This document shows, piece after piece, positions 12,597 to 25,319 of a stretch of DNA of 64,000 nt. A program made the translations under genes and the position numbers. The stretch is from Calycina herbarum. Its lineage: Eukaryota > Ascomycota > Leotiomycetes > Helotiales > Pezizellaceae. The first letter of the stretch is position 1, and each line of letters opens with the position of its first letter. The notes beneath the pieces are model-generated. The model saw only the letters and a program-made list of their open reading frames with translations. It did not search any database and was not told the DNA's origin. The stretch is taken from the NCBI GenBank assembly GCA_001414485.1, contig LLEY01000078.1:62001-126000 (forward strand). Direction: 5' to 3'.

Positions 12597-13868
12597 ATTG
12601 GCGCAGCGTCAATAAGACACCAGATAGACGGAAGTCCAAGTGAAGCAATCCGCAGATTGTGTAAAATCGAGTTTGCTCAGAGTCGCAGAGACGAACTGGC
12701 GGAGACAGGCGATGACAGGGGGGAAAGGGGGGAAAGGTGTCGGTCGTTTGGAAAGAAGAATTACAAAAGAATGCTAATTGACAAAGTTGACCATCTCCGC
12801 AGAAGAAAAGTGAGGAGGAAAGGGGGAGGCAGAGGCAAAAAGAATTTCTGAGGATGCCTTGTGAGATGTCGCCGTTCGCTGGGAAGCTTCAGAAGAAAGG
12901 GATGGGAGTAGCTGGCCCCAAAAAGTACAAATTTAGACTCAAATTCACTACGCCGCCCCGCCGTCTTACTTGATCCACCCATGATGCCACGACTGAGAAA
13001 CGAGGCATCATCACCATTTTTGGCAGATGCGCTTTGTTTGAAGGTGCGTGACAGCCATTTTTCGAACTTTCTCCTCATCTATATAAAACTCTAATACGTT
13101 TCTACAATATACCTCGAAATTCTCACTCAATCCGGCCATCAAAAGCTTCGAACAACTCAATAGCATACCCAAAACCTCGGTACCTCATAATCCCAGTCAC
13201 CGTCGAGATCTAGACGTCATCCAGGTGTCATTAGTAAAATCTATAGGACAGATCTTCACGAGCATCCTTTGCCCACTGACGCGACGGCCCAGGCTAGACA
13301 GGCTAGACTAGTTGGGGCTGAAAAGACGACGCGGGGCTGACAGCTTCGATAATTATTAATTTGACCTCGTATAAATTAATTGTAAAGCTTGAAACTTTCA
13401 AGTATTAAAATAAAGAGTCTTAAAAACTGTATTAGTGAATAGTCTGAAGTGCTGTTGCTCAAGAGTGATGTTCCTAAAACCTCATATAAATAAAAAAGTG
13501 ATGACCTGTCGGTCAGCCTCGTATTCTCAAATTCAAGGTCACGCCAGGATATATCTCATGAATTTCATTCAGAACCCCGGAGCAAGTTCACAGGAATAAG
13601 AAAACTCATTAGGAATAGTCCTCATATTTTTTGTTTGTACAATTGTCCAGACTCCCATTCTAATTTCATGCAATCAACGTTCTCCCCAAAAACGCTCGAT
13701 CTCGGTATGATTTTACATCAAAAATCAGACTCTTTCAAGCCCTTCACCCCAGAGAGTCCCATTACGCCCGCTTGTCTAATACCAGTTATCCAGAGAGGCC
13801 CAGACTCTAATCGCGCGCGCCGGTTTACCACCATAAAGAAGAAAACACAACAACAATCTCGAAACCGT
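12597..13868. other. Intergenic between PMT4 and sugar transporter
   Basis: The first part is the upstream region and probable 5' UTR of pmt4 (A+G-rich on the plus strand near 12710-12840). Around 13350-13500 there is an A+T-rich stretch. A minus-strand open frame at 12761-13078 has no recognisable domain and is not called. Confidence 0.5.
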
Positions 13869-16422
13869 TCATGCATCCTCTTGATCCAGAGGCTTGTACG
13901 ATCCACTCTTAACGCTATCCCCATCCCCATTCCTCGTCACCATCCTGGAAATCCATCCCCCAACTCCCTCACTGCGAGGCGTGCCATCCTCATTCATCGA
14001 GGCCGCATATTGGGGCTTTCCATTCCGGATTGCAACATGAGGCGGGTCAATGTCAAGTCCTGGAATAGCGCTGGATGGTCCGATTCCATTCCCGAAACTT
14101 CCACTCTGGATTCCCCTTCTAAGATCCATCGAGGGAACTGGGGAGTTCACGCCCAATAATGAACCCGTCTCTGCTCTAGTTGTAGGTGTAGGCATAGCTG
14201 TTGTAGCGTCACCGAAAAGGGCGTCCATATCCTCTAGTCTAACCCCGGCGGTCTCTGGATAGATGAAGTATACTAGTTTCAATTAGCATAGTGAAATCAC
14301 TGAAATATCGACTTTCACTTACCAACAACGAAACTGGTAGCGCAAAAGAATGCATGAACAAGATATAGACGCCATTCAATCCACTCTTGGAGAATTGGCG
14401 TCATTTCTCCTACCAGCCAATTGAATGCCCAGTTGGTAGCCGTGGACAAACTAGCTCCCTTGGAACGAATACTGAGCGGCAAAATTTCTGGAGGATACAA
14501 CCATGGAATTGGACCCCAACTAAATCCGAATGCTGCGTTGTATATCATGACGAAAATTACGACCAGAGTGGGCGTCGCGGGTATTTCGAGGAAAAGGAAG
14601 TAAGAAATCGAAGAGAGTGACAAAACCATCGCTACGGCACCGCTTAGAAGGATAAATCTTCGGCCCCATCGATCGACTAAATACCAAGGAGGTACTGTTG
14701 ACATGAGATAGGTGATTCCGTTGATTCCAGTCATCAAAATGGCATCTCTACCCATCCAACCGGCTGACTCAAAGACATATGGCGCGTAATATGATATTAC
14801 GTTGATTCCGTTCAATTGGGCAAAAGCCTGGGCTGACATGGCAATGAAGACACGAGTACGATATCTCCGGAACATATCTCGGTAGGATTTTTCTCCTTCT
14901 TGTCGTTGAAGTAATACATCCATCTTGATTTCACGGTATTCTTCTCTTGCTTTCGGATCGTGGATATCTCCTCCGCCATAAAGGTTTGCAATAACAACAA
15001 TACCTTCTTCATCATGATCATTATCTAAGAGCCATCTACAAAAATCAGCTAAAAGGTCCTGTAAATCCAGGAATAATTGATTACCTTGGAGATTCAACAA
15101 TAACCAAACTACCAAGTCCAAGCAGAGCCCCCATGACACACTGCATCAATAAGGGAATTCTCCAAGAATAATCGCTGTTGATAAAACTGCAAAAGTAGTC
15201 GACCCATACAGATGTAGCGTATCCAGTAATGTTTCCAGAAAATTCAATACATGCAAGCTTACCGCGATTGTGTGGCGGAGATATCTCGGATTGGTATACG
15301 GGAACAATAGTCGAGAGCATACCAACACCCACACCAGCAATAATTCTACCCAGCATCATCATGGGCATGCCAGTTGCAAAACTCTGAAGGGCACCCCCGA
15401 CGAAAAATATGCAAGAACCATAAAGAATTGTCTTTCGTCTTCCAATAATATCTCCGACTCGGCCGACGACAAGGGAAGAACAGAAGGCTCCGATTTCGAG
15501 AATGGCAACCATAGTACCAACTTCTGCTCGGGATGGGTGATTAAAGTAATCTTTGAAGAACGGGCCTCTGAACGTAACACATTAGTCCTGTTCCATGTTG
15601 AAAAGGGAGTAGACATACGTGATAATACCAGACATAACTCCTTGGTCATATCCGAATAGGAAAACGCCTAAAGATACAAATATACTGGTAAAATACCTGG
15701 GCATATTGTTAGCTTGACAACCATATTCAGACGATGTAGTTCCTACACTAATGGCTTGCCCGTCAGGCCATGCATTTGTCTTTCTCCTCCCGACATGATG
15801 GCGGCTATCCAATGTTCTGCCTTAGTGATATGTCGTTGTGTCGGACTAGGAATCTCGATTTCCTCCTTAACGAGTCCAGGTTGACGACTCTTTTCCTCAC
15901 CGTGATCGAGGTCTTCCGAGTAATGAACCCTCCTATGACGGACTGGTCTCCTTGAGGAAGCACCAAAAACTTGATCGTCAAGTGACTCTCGTAGCCTTAT
16001 CTGTAGGGGATCTTCGGCGTCTGCCAACTGTTCTGCGAGGTCTCCTGTGTCGCTCCAGGAGAAGTCCGAGTCGGAGGAGGACCGCGAGAGGGAAGAGCGG
16101 CGGCCCTGCTTCTCTTCCGAATGCCCTCCCAGCAGTGAGGCGGAGTGTGAGTCGGATTGGGATGGCTGTGATGATAGAGTTCTAAGGGGAATATTCGCAG
16201 GACGACGTGAGGATGTTTGGGAAGGAATGATGACGGTCGCGGAGCTGTTTTGCAGCAGCCCGGTCCGCGTGTGGGAGAGGTTGGTTGGAATGAAGATGGG
16301 GGAGAAGCGGAGAGATGGAGTGGAGGGTGCAGTGACGGTGCAAGCTTGGAAGTGGATTGAATGGATTGTTGGGGATGCGCAGGCAGCGTGAAAGTGGATC
16401 TTTTTAGGGTCAGTCGGCTGTC
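13869..16422 (-). CDS. MFS sugar transporter (start codon unresolved)
   Basis: Minus-strand exons are 15747 to at least 16140, 15619-15696, 15085-15567, 14323-15035 and 13869-14272, all with GT-AG introns of about 50 bp and consistent phases. Hallmarks of the 12-helix sugar porter family: GVFLFGYDQGVMSG in helix 1, RVGDIIGRRKTILYG between helices 2 and 3, GRIIAGVGVGML, VESPRWLLDND, QLNGINVISYYAP, DRWGRR, and YFIYPETAGVRLEDMD after helix 12. Both cytoplasmic tails are long: the N-terminal tail has SSLSRSSSDSDF and an acidic SDTGDLAEQLADAEDPL segment, and the C-tail is Ser/Pro-rich. Substrate cannot be read from sequence. The open frame runs upstream without any ATG to a stop at 16421-16423, so the true start must lie in an upstream exon. 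The first in-frame ATG (about 15797) would delete the conserved tail. Confidence 0.8.
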
Positions 16423-16423
16423 A

Positions 16424-17518
16424 AAAGCCTGGCAGGGTGATGCAATCCAGGGTCGTCAGGGGCCCAAAATTTCTCAGTCTGGACTTTTCGGGGCCGGGAA
16501 AAAGAGTCAGTTGGTGCTGGGCACGGCGCACTACATCTAATCAATTTTTTGGTCTTTTTTGCCTGGTCTGCAGTGCTCTGTTCTCCTCAGCCGGTGGGTG
16601 GAATTGGGGGTAAGGTGGTACGAGAGTGTACTTGTACGATATGGGTAAAGTCGCATGGGAGTTCTGAATCGAGGGTGCTTCGGCGGTGCTGCTGGGCTGC
16701 GAGTCGCGTGTGATAGGGCCAAGTTGAGCGTGGCCGTGTCGAAGACGTGGGAGGGATGAGTGTGACCGCAACACGATGTGATGTTGTTACGAGAGCAGTT
16801 ACCGTGGGCAAAGACTGACGAGAAGTGACGATGTCGGACGATGCGATGTGTAGGAATGTGTTTGGCTCAACTGCACCAGATGATGGGGACGGGCTAGAAA
16901 TTCAGGGGAAATATCACTTTCCAGCTTGCTGTCCTCGGTTCCATTTTTGGGGCTATGTTACACGTGACTCTCCCCCATTATCTTTTTCTGAAGAAGATGG
17001 AGATCCTTGCTTATCCTTTTAAATGGGTCATATATTCTGAGGCAAGGAAGTCAAGGGTTGAGGTTGTCGAGAACTACATAACAATAGTTACTTTGCCTTC
17101 GTTCACAACTCCCTTTCTACACCCACCACACCTAATATACGAACCTGCAAGGAACTGGTCGGCAATGGCGGTTGTAAGATCATCTTGGCCTGACTTTGAT
17201 ACTTCACAGTGAATTTCTCTTAAGTTTTAAGATAACGAAGATATTCAGAAGCTCTCCATATATAATGTCTCCTAAGTTCAAGTAAATAATTTAATTATTC
17301 AAAACATCAGGCAAAATAACCCCCACGCAAAAATTGTCCCGAATGTGGTGAACAAGAGTACAACATCACTCACCAAGCGGGGAAAAAACAGCGTGGCATG
17401 CTCGGCAAGATCTCACATGAACTTCAAGTACATTATCGTCCAGTATTCAGGGTTCCGACTTTCTGGTCGTAAATTCCGTTGTAGAATCCTACAAAGAAAA
17501 TATGGGTATTCCCGTCCT
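16424..17518. other. Intergenic upstream of the sugar transporter
   Basis: Probably holds the transporter promoter, leader and missing first exon. Minus-strand short frames around 16537-16811 look like a C-rich leader rather than protein. From 17080 onward is the 3' flank of PRP17. No other feature is recognised. Confidence 0.45.
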
Positions 17519-19102
17519 CTAATCCCAATATTTAATACTTCCATCCAATCCCGCAGTCACAACCTTACTACTCTCTTGCGGATGCCATTCCACACACGTA
17601 AGCGCTCCAACACTCGCCTGCATCTTATGCAACATCTTGCACGTCTTCCAGTCCCAAAAGCACACATAACCCCCCGTGTCTCCACTTGCAACGAAGTTGC
17701 CATCCGGACTACAGGCAACATCAATCGCATAACCCGCATTGTTATGTCCCTTGAATACCTTCTTTCGGTTTTGACGGAATTTATCGGTTGCTCCATAGAC
17801 GAATATGTTGTTATCTGAACTTTGGTATGCAACAAACTTGTTGCCTGGGTGTGCTGAAGCTCGTGTCATTGGATACATGTGAGGTTCCGCAATATATTTG
17901 ATAGGGACTGGAATATTGTAATCCCATGCCCGAAGAGATTTGTCGTCCGAGGTGGTCATGAATCGACGATTGTCGTCCACGAAAGTAATTGTGTTGATGG
18001 CTGCAAGATGGTGATCGTATTCCTGAACGATTTCCCGTGTCCGGATATCGAATTGAATGATTTTCTTGTCCGACATACCAGCCAGAAACTCATTGGAGTG
18101 CTCGACTGATGGATTGAACCTTACAACGTGTGGTGTTTTTCCAGTTGTGAAACGATTAACGCATTGTCCAGTTTCTGTGTCCCATAACTTCATCATACGG
18201 TCGTAGGAGGCTGTGAGAAATTGCGAACCAGAGGCGTTGAATGTAACATCTGACAACGCTTTGGTATGACCTGAATATGTTCGCAATAACTCTCTCGAGT
18301 GATAAACATCCCAAATCTTGACCGTAGAATCCGCACTTCCAGATAGAAGTAAGTGGCCCGACCCAGGAAAGAACCGTAATCCAGCGATAGGTTTCGTATG
18401 GCTCTTCCAAGTATGTACCAACTTTTTTGGATGGTAGTTCTTGAAAGTTCCAACCACCCTCTCCTTTCTCAAATCAATATCCAGATCCTGTGGAACATGC
18501 ATATAAGTCCTTCCCTGGTAATCGTACTGTTGTGAACCTTCGAAAACACTCGTCTCATCGCCCATGTCCTCCGCTTCTTTCCTCTTAGCAACTGCTTGGG
18601 GTAATGCCGGTATCAGTGTTCCACTCTCTACAACATCTTCCTCCTCGACCTCCTCGTATTCCTCGTCGCTTGCTAACTCCTCATTTTCTCCCACCTCCTC
18701 ATACTCCACAGTCTTGTATTTGGCCCATGGTCCTACATAGGCATTGTCCCCTTCCGCCACAGTCGCATCCCCTTTCTTCTGTCTCTTTGCGCGTATCCTA
18801 GCAGCTTCCTCTTTCTCTGCCAAACCTCCTCTGTAATCTCTGTCGGGGCCTCTCTCTACCGCGCGATGCTGACTTCGAAATGTGTGTTCACTGATGAACG
18901 TTTCTTCCGCATATCCAGTGAGGACATTCTTTCGTTTTAGGGTCGCCTTCTCGTCTTTGAATGGATTGGAGGGACCTTGATTGGGTCGAGAGAGGTCCTG
19001 GGCTGTATATGGAACAACAGCGTGGTCTGGTCCAGCAGCGTTGCGCACCGCGACGGCATTTTGTGGTGCCATATTTGGCGGATAGTCCCCGAATTCTGCC
19101 AT
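17519..19102 (-). CDS. prp17: Pre-mRNA-processing factor 17 (PRP17/CDC40), WD40 protein
   Basis: A single uninterrupted exon of 527 codons plus stop. The start MAEFGDYPPN is preferred over a longer in-frame start at 19249 because homologs of this family begin near this point and the extra 49 residues look like leader. Residues 1-230 are the low-complexity N-terminal region with NPFKDE, the GYAEETFISEHTFRSQHR block, a KRQKK basic patch and an acidic stretch near 135-160. Residues about 230-527 form seven WD40 repeats (HTKPIAGLRFFPGSGHLLLS, then SADSTVKIWD, SYDRMMKLWD, DGSIKYWD at the very end). In yeast and humans PRP17 joins the spliceosome for the second catalytic step. Lack of introns in a splicing-factor gene amid intron-rich neighbours is notable but not unusual. 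Confidence 0.93.
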   Translation of the reverse strand: MAEFGDYPPNMAPQNAVAVRNAAGPDHAVVPYTAQDLSRPNQGPSNPFKDEKATLKRKNVLTGYAEETFISEHTFRSQHRAVERGPDRDYRGGLAEKEEAARIRAKRQKKGDATVAEGDNAYVGPWAKYKTVEYEEVGENEELASDEEYEEVEEEDVVESGTLIPALPQAVAKRKEAEDMGDETSVFEGSQQYDYQGRTYMHVPQDLDIDLRKERVVGTFKNYHPKKLVHTWKSHTKPIAGLRFFPGSGHLLLSGSADSTVKIWDVYHSRELLRTYSGHTKALSDVTFNASGSQFLTASYDRMMKLWDTETGQCVNRFTTGKTPHVVRFNPSVEHSNEFLAGMSDKKIIQFDIRTREIVQEYDHHLAAINTITFVDDNRRFMTTSDDKSLRAWDYNIPVPIKYIAEPHMYPMTRASAHPGNKFVAYQSSDNNIFVYGATDKFRQNRKKVFKGHNNAGYAIDVACSPDGNFVASGDTGGYVCFWDWKTCKMLHKMQASVGALTCVEWHPQESSKVVTAGLDGSIKYWD

Positions 19103-19692
19103 ATCCAATGATTCGTATGTAGCGACTACTAAAAAAGTTTGTTGTAGAATGTGAAGAGGAGGAATTTGGTTTTGGCGCAAGTTGAAAACGAAAGTAAATC
19201 GTCTAGCCTCACAAGGCTGCGGATCTTGACCCCTGTCATCAAATATCACGTGGAATACTGCATCAGGTTGAGCCTCGAATTAATACATCCATTATTCACT
19301 CAGGATTGGAAGGAAACAATTTTTGAAAGAGCTCAACAAAATCCAGATTGAGAGCATGCCATCATTATACAGCATACACAGGTATCTATCATCGTAGGAC
19401 TTCAACCCGAAGTCACCAAGGTGGAAATATGCCCCACCCAATACCCTAATAGCACACAAAGGAAGCACGACTCCGGAACCATCAACGTCGTATAATCGTT
19501 GCAGATCTTCTCTCAAGTAATTATCCTGCCATCGTATGCCCTCGCTATACACATCTCCAAGCCGTCTTTATTCCCCTCCTCTTACAGGAAGACCCCCTTC
19601 GCACCACTTACTCCTCGTCTACTCGCTTTATCACAGCAGTTCAAAGCTTATTCCTCTTCGATATTATATTGACTTTTGATCGAGGAGGCAAG
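19103..19692. other. Intergenic between PRP17 and ERV14
   Basis: Upstream region of PRP17 and 3' flank of ERV14, both on the minus strand. Short frames only; nothing else recognised. Confidence 0.5.
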
Positions 19693-20473
19693 TCAGTGAG
19701 ACTCGTCACGGATAAGAGCAACTAAGGAGGGTTAGCGATATTCCAAGGCATGCCACGAAGCGCAGCTGAGCTATTGCCCAAGAAATACGTACCAATCATG
19801 CTGTATAGGTAGAAAAAGAACATTATAAGGTGGAAACCCAGTTTGATAAATGATTCCTGTTAACTGTTAGGATCTGCGAGGTTGAATATTCCTTGAGCGG
19901 TGTTTTGATTACCTTCTTGTGAACGTTGAGCTTTCTGAAAATCTCCGTGGCATCTAATAAATGTGCGTTGTCGACGATTCTATCCATATTATGTTAGCAT
20001 AGCTCTTTCTCAGCCAGTGTGTAATTCCCATATAGCCATAGGTCTATTTGTGCTTCCAAAGGGGTTGAAGAACGTACTTCTTGATGTTGAATGCCAGGAG
20101 TGGCAGGTTGAGTATAAGCGCGATCCAGTATCCGTTGATAAGGAAAAGGAAGGTCAAAAAGCCGTGAACTGCAGCTTCAGGAATGATATATGTGTTCAAA
20201 CGGTTGCAAAGGTCGATTGGATTGATGTAGTCACTGTTATGCCGCCATATTAGCATGTGTTCCCAATAGAGAATAGATTTTCTGGTGCCTATTCCAGCCA
20301 CTGAAGGTACTCCCGCCGCAGAGGGCGAAAGTGGGTGGGGGGCAAAAAGACAGAGAGGACAGAACTTACCATTCCAGATCGCTATACATGATCGTGAAAA
20401 AGACTTGTAGGAAGAGGTTGACGGCATTAATCAGTACCGCCAACAGATACAGCCATGCCTCGCCGGACATCAT
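19693..20473 (-). CDS. erv14: ERV14/cornichon family ER cargo receptor
   Basis: Five exons on the minus strand: 20370-20473, 20078-20233, 19913-19979, 19793-19856 and 19693-19721; 420 nt, 139 aa (138 if the second of two adjacent ATGs is used). Sequence signposts: [20 protein letters not shown] (helix 1), then [19 protein letters not shown] with Cys encoded across the first intron, [39 protein letters not shown] and the C-terminus VALIRDESH. Cornichons package transmembrane secretory cargo into COPII vesicles at the ER; Erv14 handles many plasma-membrane proteins in yeast. The length matches the family. The gene is very intron-dense for its size, with exons as short as 29 nt. Confidence 0.94.
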
Positions 20474-23355
20474 GATTGCGACTGGGAATTTGTGTTGAAC
20501 GCGGGATTTTGGGTAATCCTGCGATGCTCTAGCTTCTGGTTTGTTCTGCGGTTGGTACTCGATTTGCTTCGACACGGGAGACTCGAATTTTTTTGTTTGT
20601 GCAGCTTGGAAGGTTCGGCGCTGTCAAGGTCTGCTGGGTGTGTATCTCAACAACTAGCAACCGGTAACGCGACAATATCGGCTTTTCTGGGGTTTGCAAG
20701 AGGGACGGAAAAGGGCGGGACAATGGAGGTGAGGGGAACGACGATAATCGAGTCTCGAAGGGTATCACGAAGATGGCGCACAAAGGTGGACGAGGGAGGT
20801 GAGAAGAAGAAAGGTCAGAGAGAGGACGTAGCTCAAGCATGAGGCTGGGAAAGCTGGCTTGGCGTTGACGAATTCTTGTGCCTGAGGTTTCAACTTCGTC
20901 TACTCTACTTACCTAATACGATGCTGATATCTTGAGCATGAAACCTATTTTTTTGATGTTTTATTTCGCAACAATTTCGAGGGAAGGGAGCCTAGCCAAG
21001 CTAGGTAGCGATAGGGAGTCGGCTTTGGGTAGTGGTGGTGTGCGCAATGTGCGAGAAGTGTTATAGGAACTATCATCTGAAGACGGGAAGTATTCAACTA
21101 TGTCGAATAATATCTTCTTATCTAGGAATTTTCTAAACGAAAATTAAGGAAGATAGAACTATCAGAGGAATGCCCAGTGCTCTACGGAGCACCCCCTCCT
21201 CTCCTTCCCATCGCTACATATCGGTACAGACAAGATACTGACCTTGACCCGAAGTAGAGCATTGATATTTGGGTTATGGATTTGTCCCTTGGGTACTAAG
21301 TCGGTTCCCAGCGCAGCGCCAGGAGAAGGGGAACCGACTATTATCTTTTGGAGAGAGAGAGAGTAAGGGATTTTTCCATTTTTGACGGTAAGGAGTGACT
21401 CTTAACGGTATTCGCCTTGGGAGAGGGAGTCGCACGCTTTTACTCAAGTAGTAATAGAACAGTATATATGAGTTAGTAAGTTAAGGAATTTCAATGTCTT
21501 TCCAGGAGTATTCAAGTTGTTCTGTTTCCCTTGCCAAGATTTGTATAAAGTGGCAGAGGTTGACAGCCTGTGTAACCAAACCCCAAGAGGCATGAAAGGG
21601 GGAAATTGTAGCAAATTGAACACACGAAACCAATAAACCACCACATAACCAAGTTCCAGATTAGGTACGGAATATCTTGGATTTCCGCATTGTTTTAAGT
21701 CGAGCTTCCCGCCTAGAAATATTTACTTCGAAGTATGGCGGTGCAGCAAAACTACTGCTTGACCTATTGATTTTAGCATCGGTACAATCAGCGTCCTTCC
21801 TTAGCCTACGTAATGGCCATCTACACCTGCTCCAAAGGTGCTGGAATCCAACAGGTCAATTTTCCAGTGGACCAGGACAACCCCTCGATCGCCATCAATG
21901 CGTGGAAATATGGAGGGAGAAATGACGAAGGTGTCCCCGCTACACAGCCCTAAAAAGAACCCAAGACGAAGAACAATGTCCGCAGATGAATGAAGCTCAA
22001 GAAACGGCGCTGCCGGACGAAGCGATTCCGTAGAGTATTCTGTTGATTATCCAGCGTTCCGACTCGAGATATATAACTTTCTCAGGTTCGTGGGAGGGCG
22101 GGGCAGGGTCTAGCGGAAGTTGGAGATCGGTTTGCCCAATGCAGCTTGCTTCCAGATCAATTCGATGCGTTCCAGCTGGCCTGGCCGTGTGGCGCCTGCA
22201 CCGGATAACATCTGGATGATCTCAATTGACCGTCAACCTGAAACGTACCCCAAGGGCAAACAACTCGAAAATAGCAACACGGTGGGTGAGAAGTCGAGAA
22301 GAGAACAACCCACGTCCTGGTCCTTGCTCGGATCATCCACCGTGGAATTGTTTATGCAAAAGAAGGTTCAATTGTCGAAGTCGGTGGCATGATGGGAGAG
22401 ATGGCTGGAAAAGGCAAGAGTTCTGCTCGTTGATTAGCATGAAAGCGCTTCATAAAACTGGCATTCATCTTATCCCTCCCCACCGGCGATGACAAGCCTT
22501 CCATTGAAATCCTTGCTTTGCTCTCCGGCCCCCTCGCCCTGTTGCGTTATTCGAGAGGCTGGCTTGCTAGTGCAGCGCTGCATCGGGCCTCGACCCTGGG
22601 AAAGCGGGTCCTATCGGCTTTTTGCCCTTTACAGTAAAATTTGATGTTCTAGGGAAGATTGGCAAGCGAAATCAAGGTCCAAGGGTAGGGTTGGAGTGAT
22701 GAAGAGGCGTTGTCCATACAACCCATACAAACGAGTATGAGCTGGCACCGCACCCATTTCCAAAGCCACCAATCCCACTTGGTTTTCCCTCTGCTCAACT
22801 TCCACGAGAAAGTCCCTCCCTCTACTGAGTAATCAATCCATCGCGAACATCACCACTCCACGATAGCATCATCACCTACAAAGCTCCCTTTGTGACTTAT
22901 CTGGAGCTCCTCGACAAGCGCATACCAACCTCTCTCCGCCGCCACCGTTGTCGTCTCACAGGCCATTGTCACTCCAAAGCCTCCAATTCAATTCGCATTG
23001 ATCGTGGCTGTGACTGTCCGTTAGAGTGGCCGTTGCATACTCGCACCCCAATCAACCTCGACCCTACAACGTTCCTGACTTGTTTATCGAAGTTAATTGG
23101 CGACCTCTCCTCTCCAAACCACCTCCACCGAATCATAGACCACACCACCATCAACCCAGACACGCAAGCTGCTGCGGCCGATCTAGTTCACAGTGGCGAC
23201 AAACAAACCTACGACGACATCGAATATACAATCACGATATCTGCGAACAGAATTCCATCCCTACATCTGCGAACGAACCTGGGCCGAGGACGCTCAAGGT
23301 CCCCATTCAATAGTTTCCCCTCTGCTACTTTGCGCGCAGCGCTTCAATCGAAACA
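20474..23355. other. Long intergenic stretch between ERV14 and CHS7
   Basis: This contains the divergent promoter regions of both genes. All open frames are short and unconvincing. A 10-bp inverted repeat (GTCGGTTCCC at 21300-21309 and its complement at 21329-21338) with an 18-19 nt loop sits next to a GA repeat at 21351-21362. The stretch 22800-23350 is C-rich on the plus strand and is probably the CHS7 leader; the 155-codon frame at 22892-23359 has a composition expected of such leader DNA and no domain. Confidence 0.5.
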
Positions 23356-24500
23356 ATGAATTCAACACAGTTCGGAAACTTCCATGTGAGTACACACAGT
23401 ACTCCGAGCAATCTACATAGTGCTACGATTGTTCCAACACGAGGGAGAATCTTGCTGACAATATTCCGCCATAGAATTTCTGTCGCGACTCAACTCTTCC
23501 TGTCTGCAACGTAAGCATTTACTCCGCGACCCGAAACCTTTTCCTGAAACATTCACTAATTCATCCGCAACAGCTTTTCCCTGGATTCAATTATACCGAC
23601 TCGCGTTATTTGAGCTGTCAGCTCACTGGAATTTCTTTGAGTGGTGGAAGACATATCGGCAACTTGGGTGGGTGATCTTACAATCGCATTGTAAATCCAG
23701 GACTAATGATGGACAGGGTCAATAATAATCGCGGCCATAGCAATTGTCGTAACATCTTTTTTAATATGGCGATCAGAACGAAAACAGGCTGCAGTTGGTC
23801 GAAGGTAAGACAAATCCGCAAAACATTTCTGTTTGCACCCAGACTAATTTAGTTCTCTAGGGAAATGCAATTGTTCCTTCTGGGATTCATCCTGATCGAA
23901 ATCTGCGAAATCTTTACTGTTGGCAAATTCCCTCTCAACAAGACAGTACTGATTGCCTTCACTGGTATTCATCTCGGCCTGATCATAGCCACCCTCTGGA
24001 TTCTCTTACTCAATGCCATCGTTGGCTATCAACTTCTTGACGACGGCACTCCAATGTCCGTTGGTCTTATTGTCGCATCCTCTGCAGCACTCTTCATTGG
24101 TACCGGATATATCGCTCTCGACACTGGTTATGGTTGGACCGGATTTTGGGCTAGCAGTCTCGAACCACCAAACAGGGGCATTGCGCTTTACGTTCTCTAT
24201 CAACTTGCACCTTTGGTATTCCTCTTCGCTTTCTTTGTGTTGGAAACTTTACTGGTCATCAGAGTCTTAGGCGAGCACAAACCAATGATCTACCTCGGAG
24301 CTGCAGCTCTCCTCTTCGCAATCGGCCAAATTTTCAACTACGTCGCTAGCGTTCACATATGCAAGGGCACCAAGGGAGCAATTGACGGAGCTCTTTTCGA
24401 GACATTGTTTACCCTCCTTTCGGTAGTCACCATCTGGGTATTCTGGTCGAGCATTACGGAAGACGATTGGCCAATGCCAGTCACGAACACCTACTCATGA
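23356..24500 (+). CDS. chs7: Chitin synthase export chaperone, CHS7 family
   Basis: Five exons: 23356-23385, 23475-23510, 23574-23667, 23717-23804 and 23861-24500; 888 nt, 295 aa. The protein is a multi-pass ER membrane protein that, in yeast, lets chitin synthase III leave the ER. Visible support: the N-terminus MNSTQFGNFHNFCRDSTLP with the conserved early cysteines, a first helix after HIGNLG, the AAVGRREMQLFLLGF block between helices 1 and 2, YQLLDDGTPMS, a GIALYVLYQLAPL helix, QIFNYVASVHICKGT and the tail FWSSITEDDWPMP. Seven hydrophobic segments are apparent. Two very short first exons (30 and 36 nt) hide the start in simple ORF calls. All phases agree. A related paralog of unknown role in the same Pfam family is possible, so the chaperone role is inference from family. 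Confidence 0.87.
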
Positions 24501-25319
24501 CGATAATAAATCCAAATGGCATGGGAAAAACCGGAGTTTGGGGCGGCATTTTGAACGTTCTACACGATATTGTTTTAAATTATTACATGAAGCATTTTTG
24601 CTCAGAAATACGACTACTATAGGTAGAAATAGAGTACGTACAACAGCTACACTCAAGGGGAGGGAGGTAATGGGGAGGTGCTGATTCAAGAATCTGACCC
24701 CCGAAAGAGGAGCATCCTGAAAGAAATTTCTTTTCATATATTGGATGCTCCCATCGTTTGATTGTTTGGCTTGTATATGATTTTGTTGCATTAGTAGTAT
24801 ACCCAGTGGCGCGAATAATGGAATCGCAAAAATCAAAATTAATTTCATCTGAATTATAGTTTCAAACTCGGTGACTTGAATTGTGTGAGGCTAGCTGGAT
24901 ATTCACTATGTACTTTGGCTGTCTTTCTGTAAGGCTGAGCCGAGGCTGTGAGCAACCCACCGGTAGGCTTGTATAAGATAGAAGGTTTATCCGAAATGCT
25001 CAAGTGAATGATAGATTATTTGAGTGAAAACAAAGAGCCGTGCTCTGTTTTCTGAACTTCCCTTGATGAATTCTGTTTTTCCAAGTAAGCTGGAAGATTC
25101 GATTTTGACGAAGAGTTCTTAGGATAATTCAACTAATGGTAATTCTTATAGCCAGCAAGAATTGAGAATCAATTTATGACTTTTTATGATAACACTCTTC
25201 ACTAATGTCGCACCATCCCCAAGCGAGGCTCCCATCCCCCCAGAAGCTTCAGCCTTGCATCGATTTCTCCAGCAACATCCCCAACTCACATCAACCAAAT
25301 TCCCAACCAACCTCCCAAC
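24501..25319. other. Intergenic between CHS7 and SSL1
   Basis: 3' flank of CHS7 and upstream region of SSL1. No coding frame with recognisable content. Confidence 0.5.

Noticed and set aside
16047..16391. 114-codon plus-strand frame
   Set aside because: It lies antisense to the transporter N-terminal coding region, whose Ser-rich codons read as Arg/Glu on the other strand.
21300..21338. Hairpin as a transcription terminator
   Set aside because: Intrinsic terminators of this kind are bacterial; here it is only an inverted repeat of unknown meaning.
22892..23359. 155-codon plus-strand frame upstream of CHS7
   Set aside because: Composition is that of a C-rich leader, there is no domain, and it overlaps the CHS7 start in another frame.
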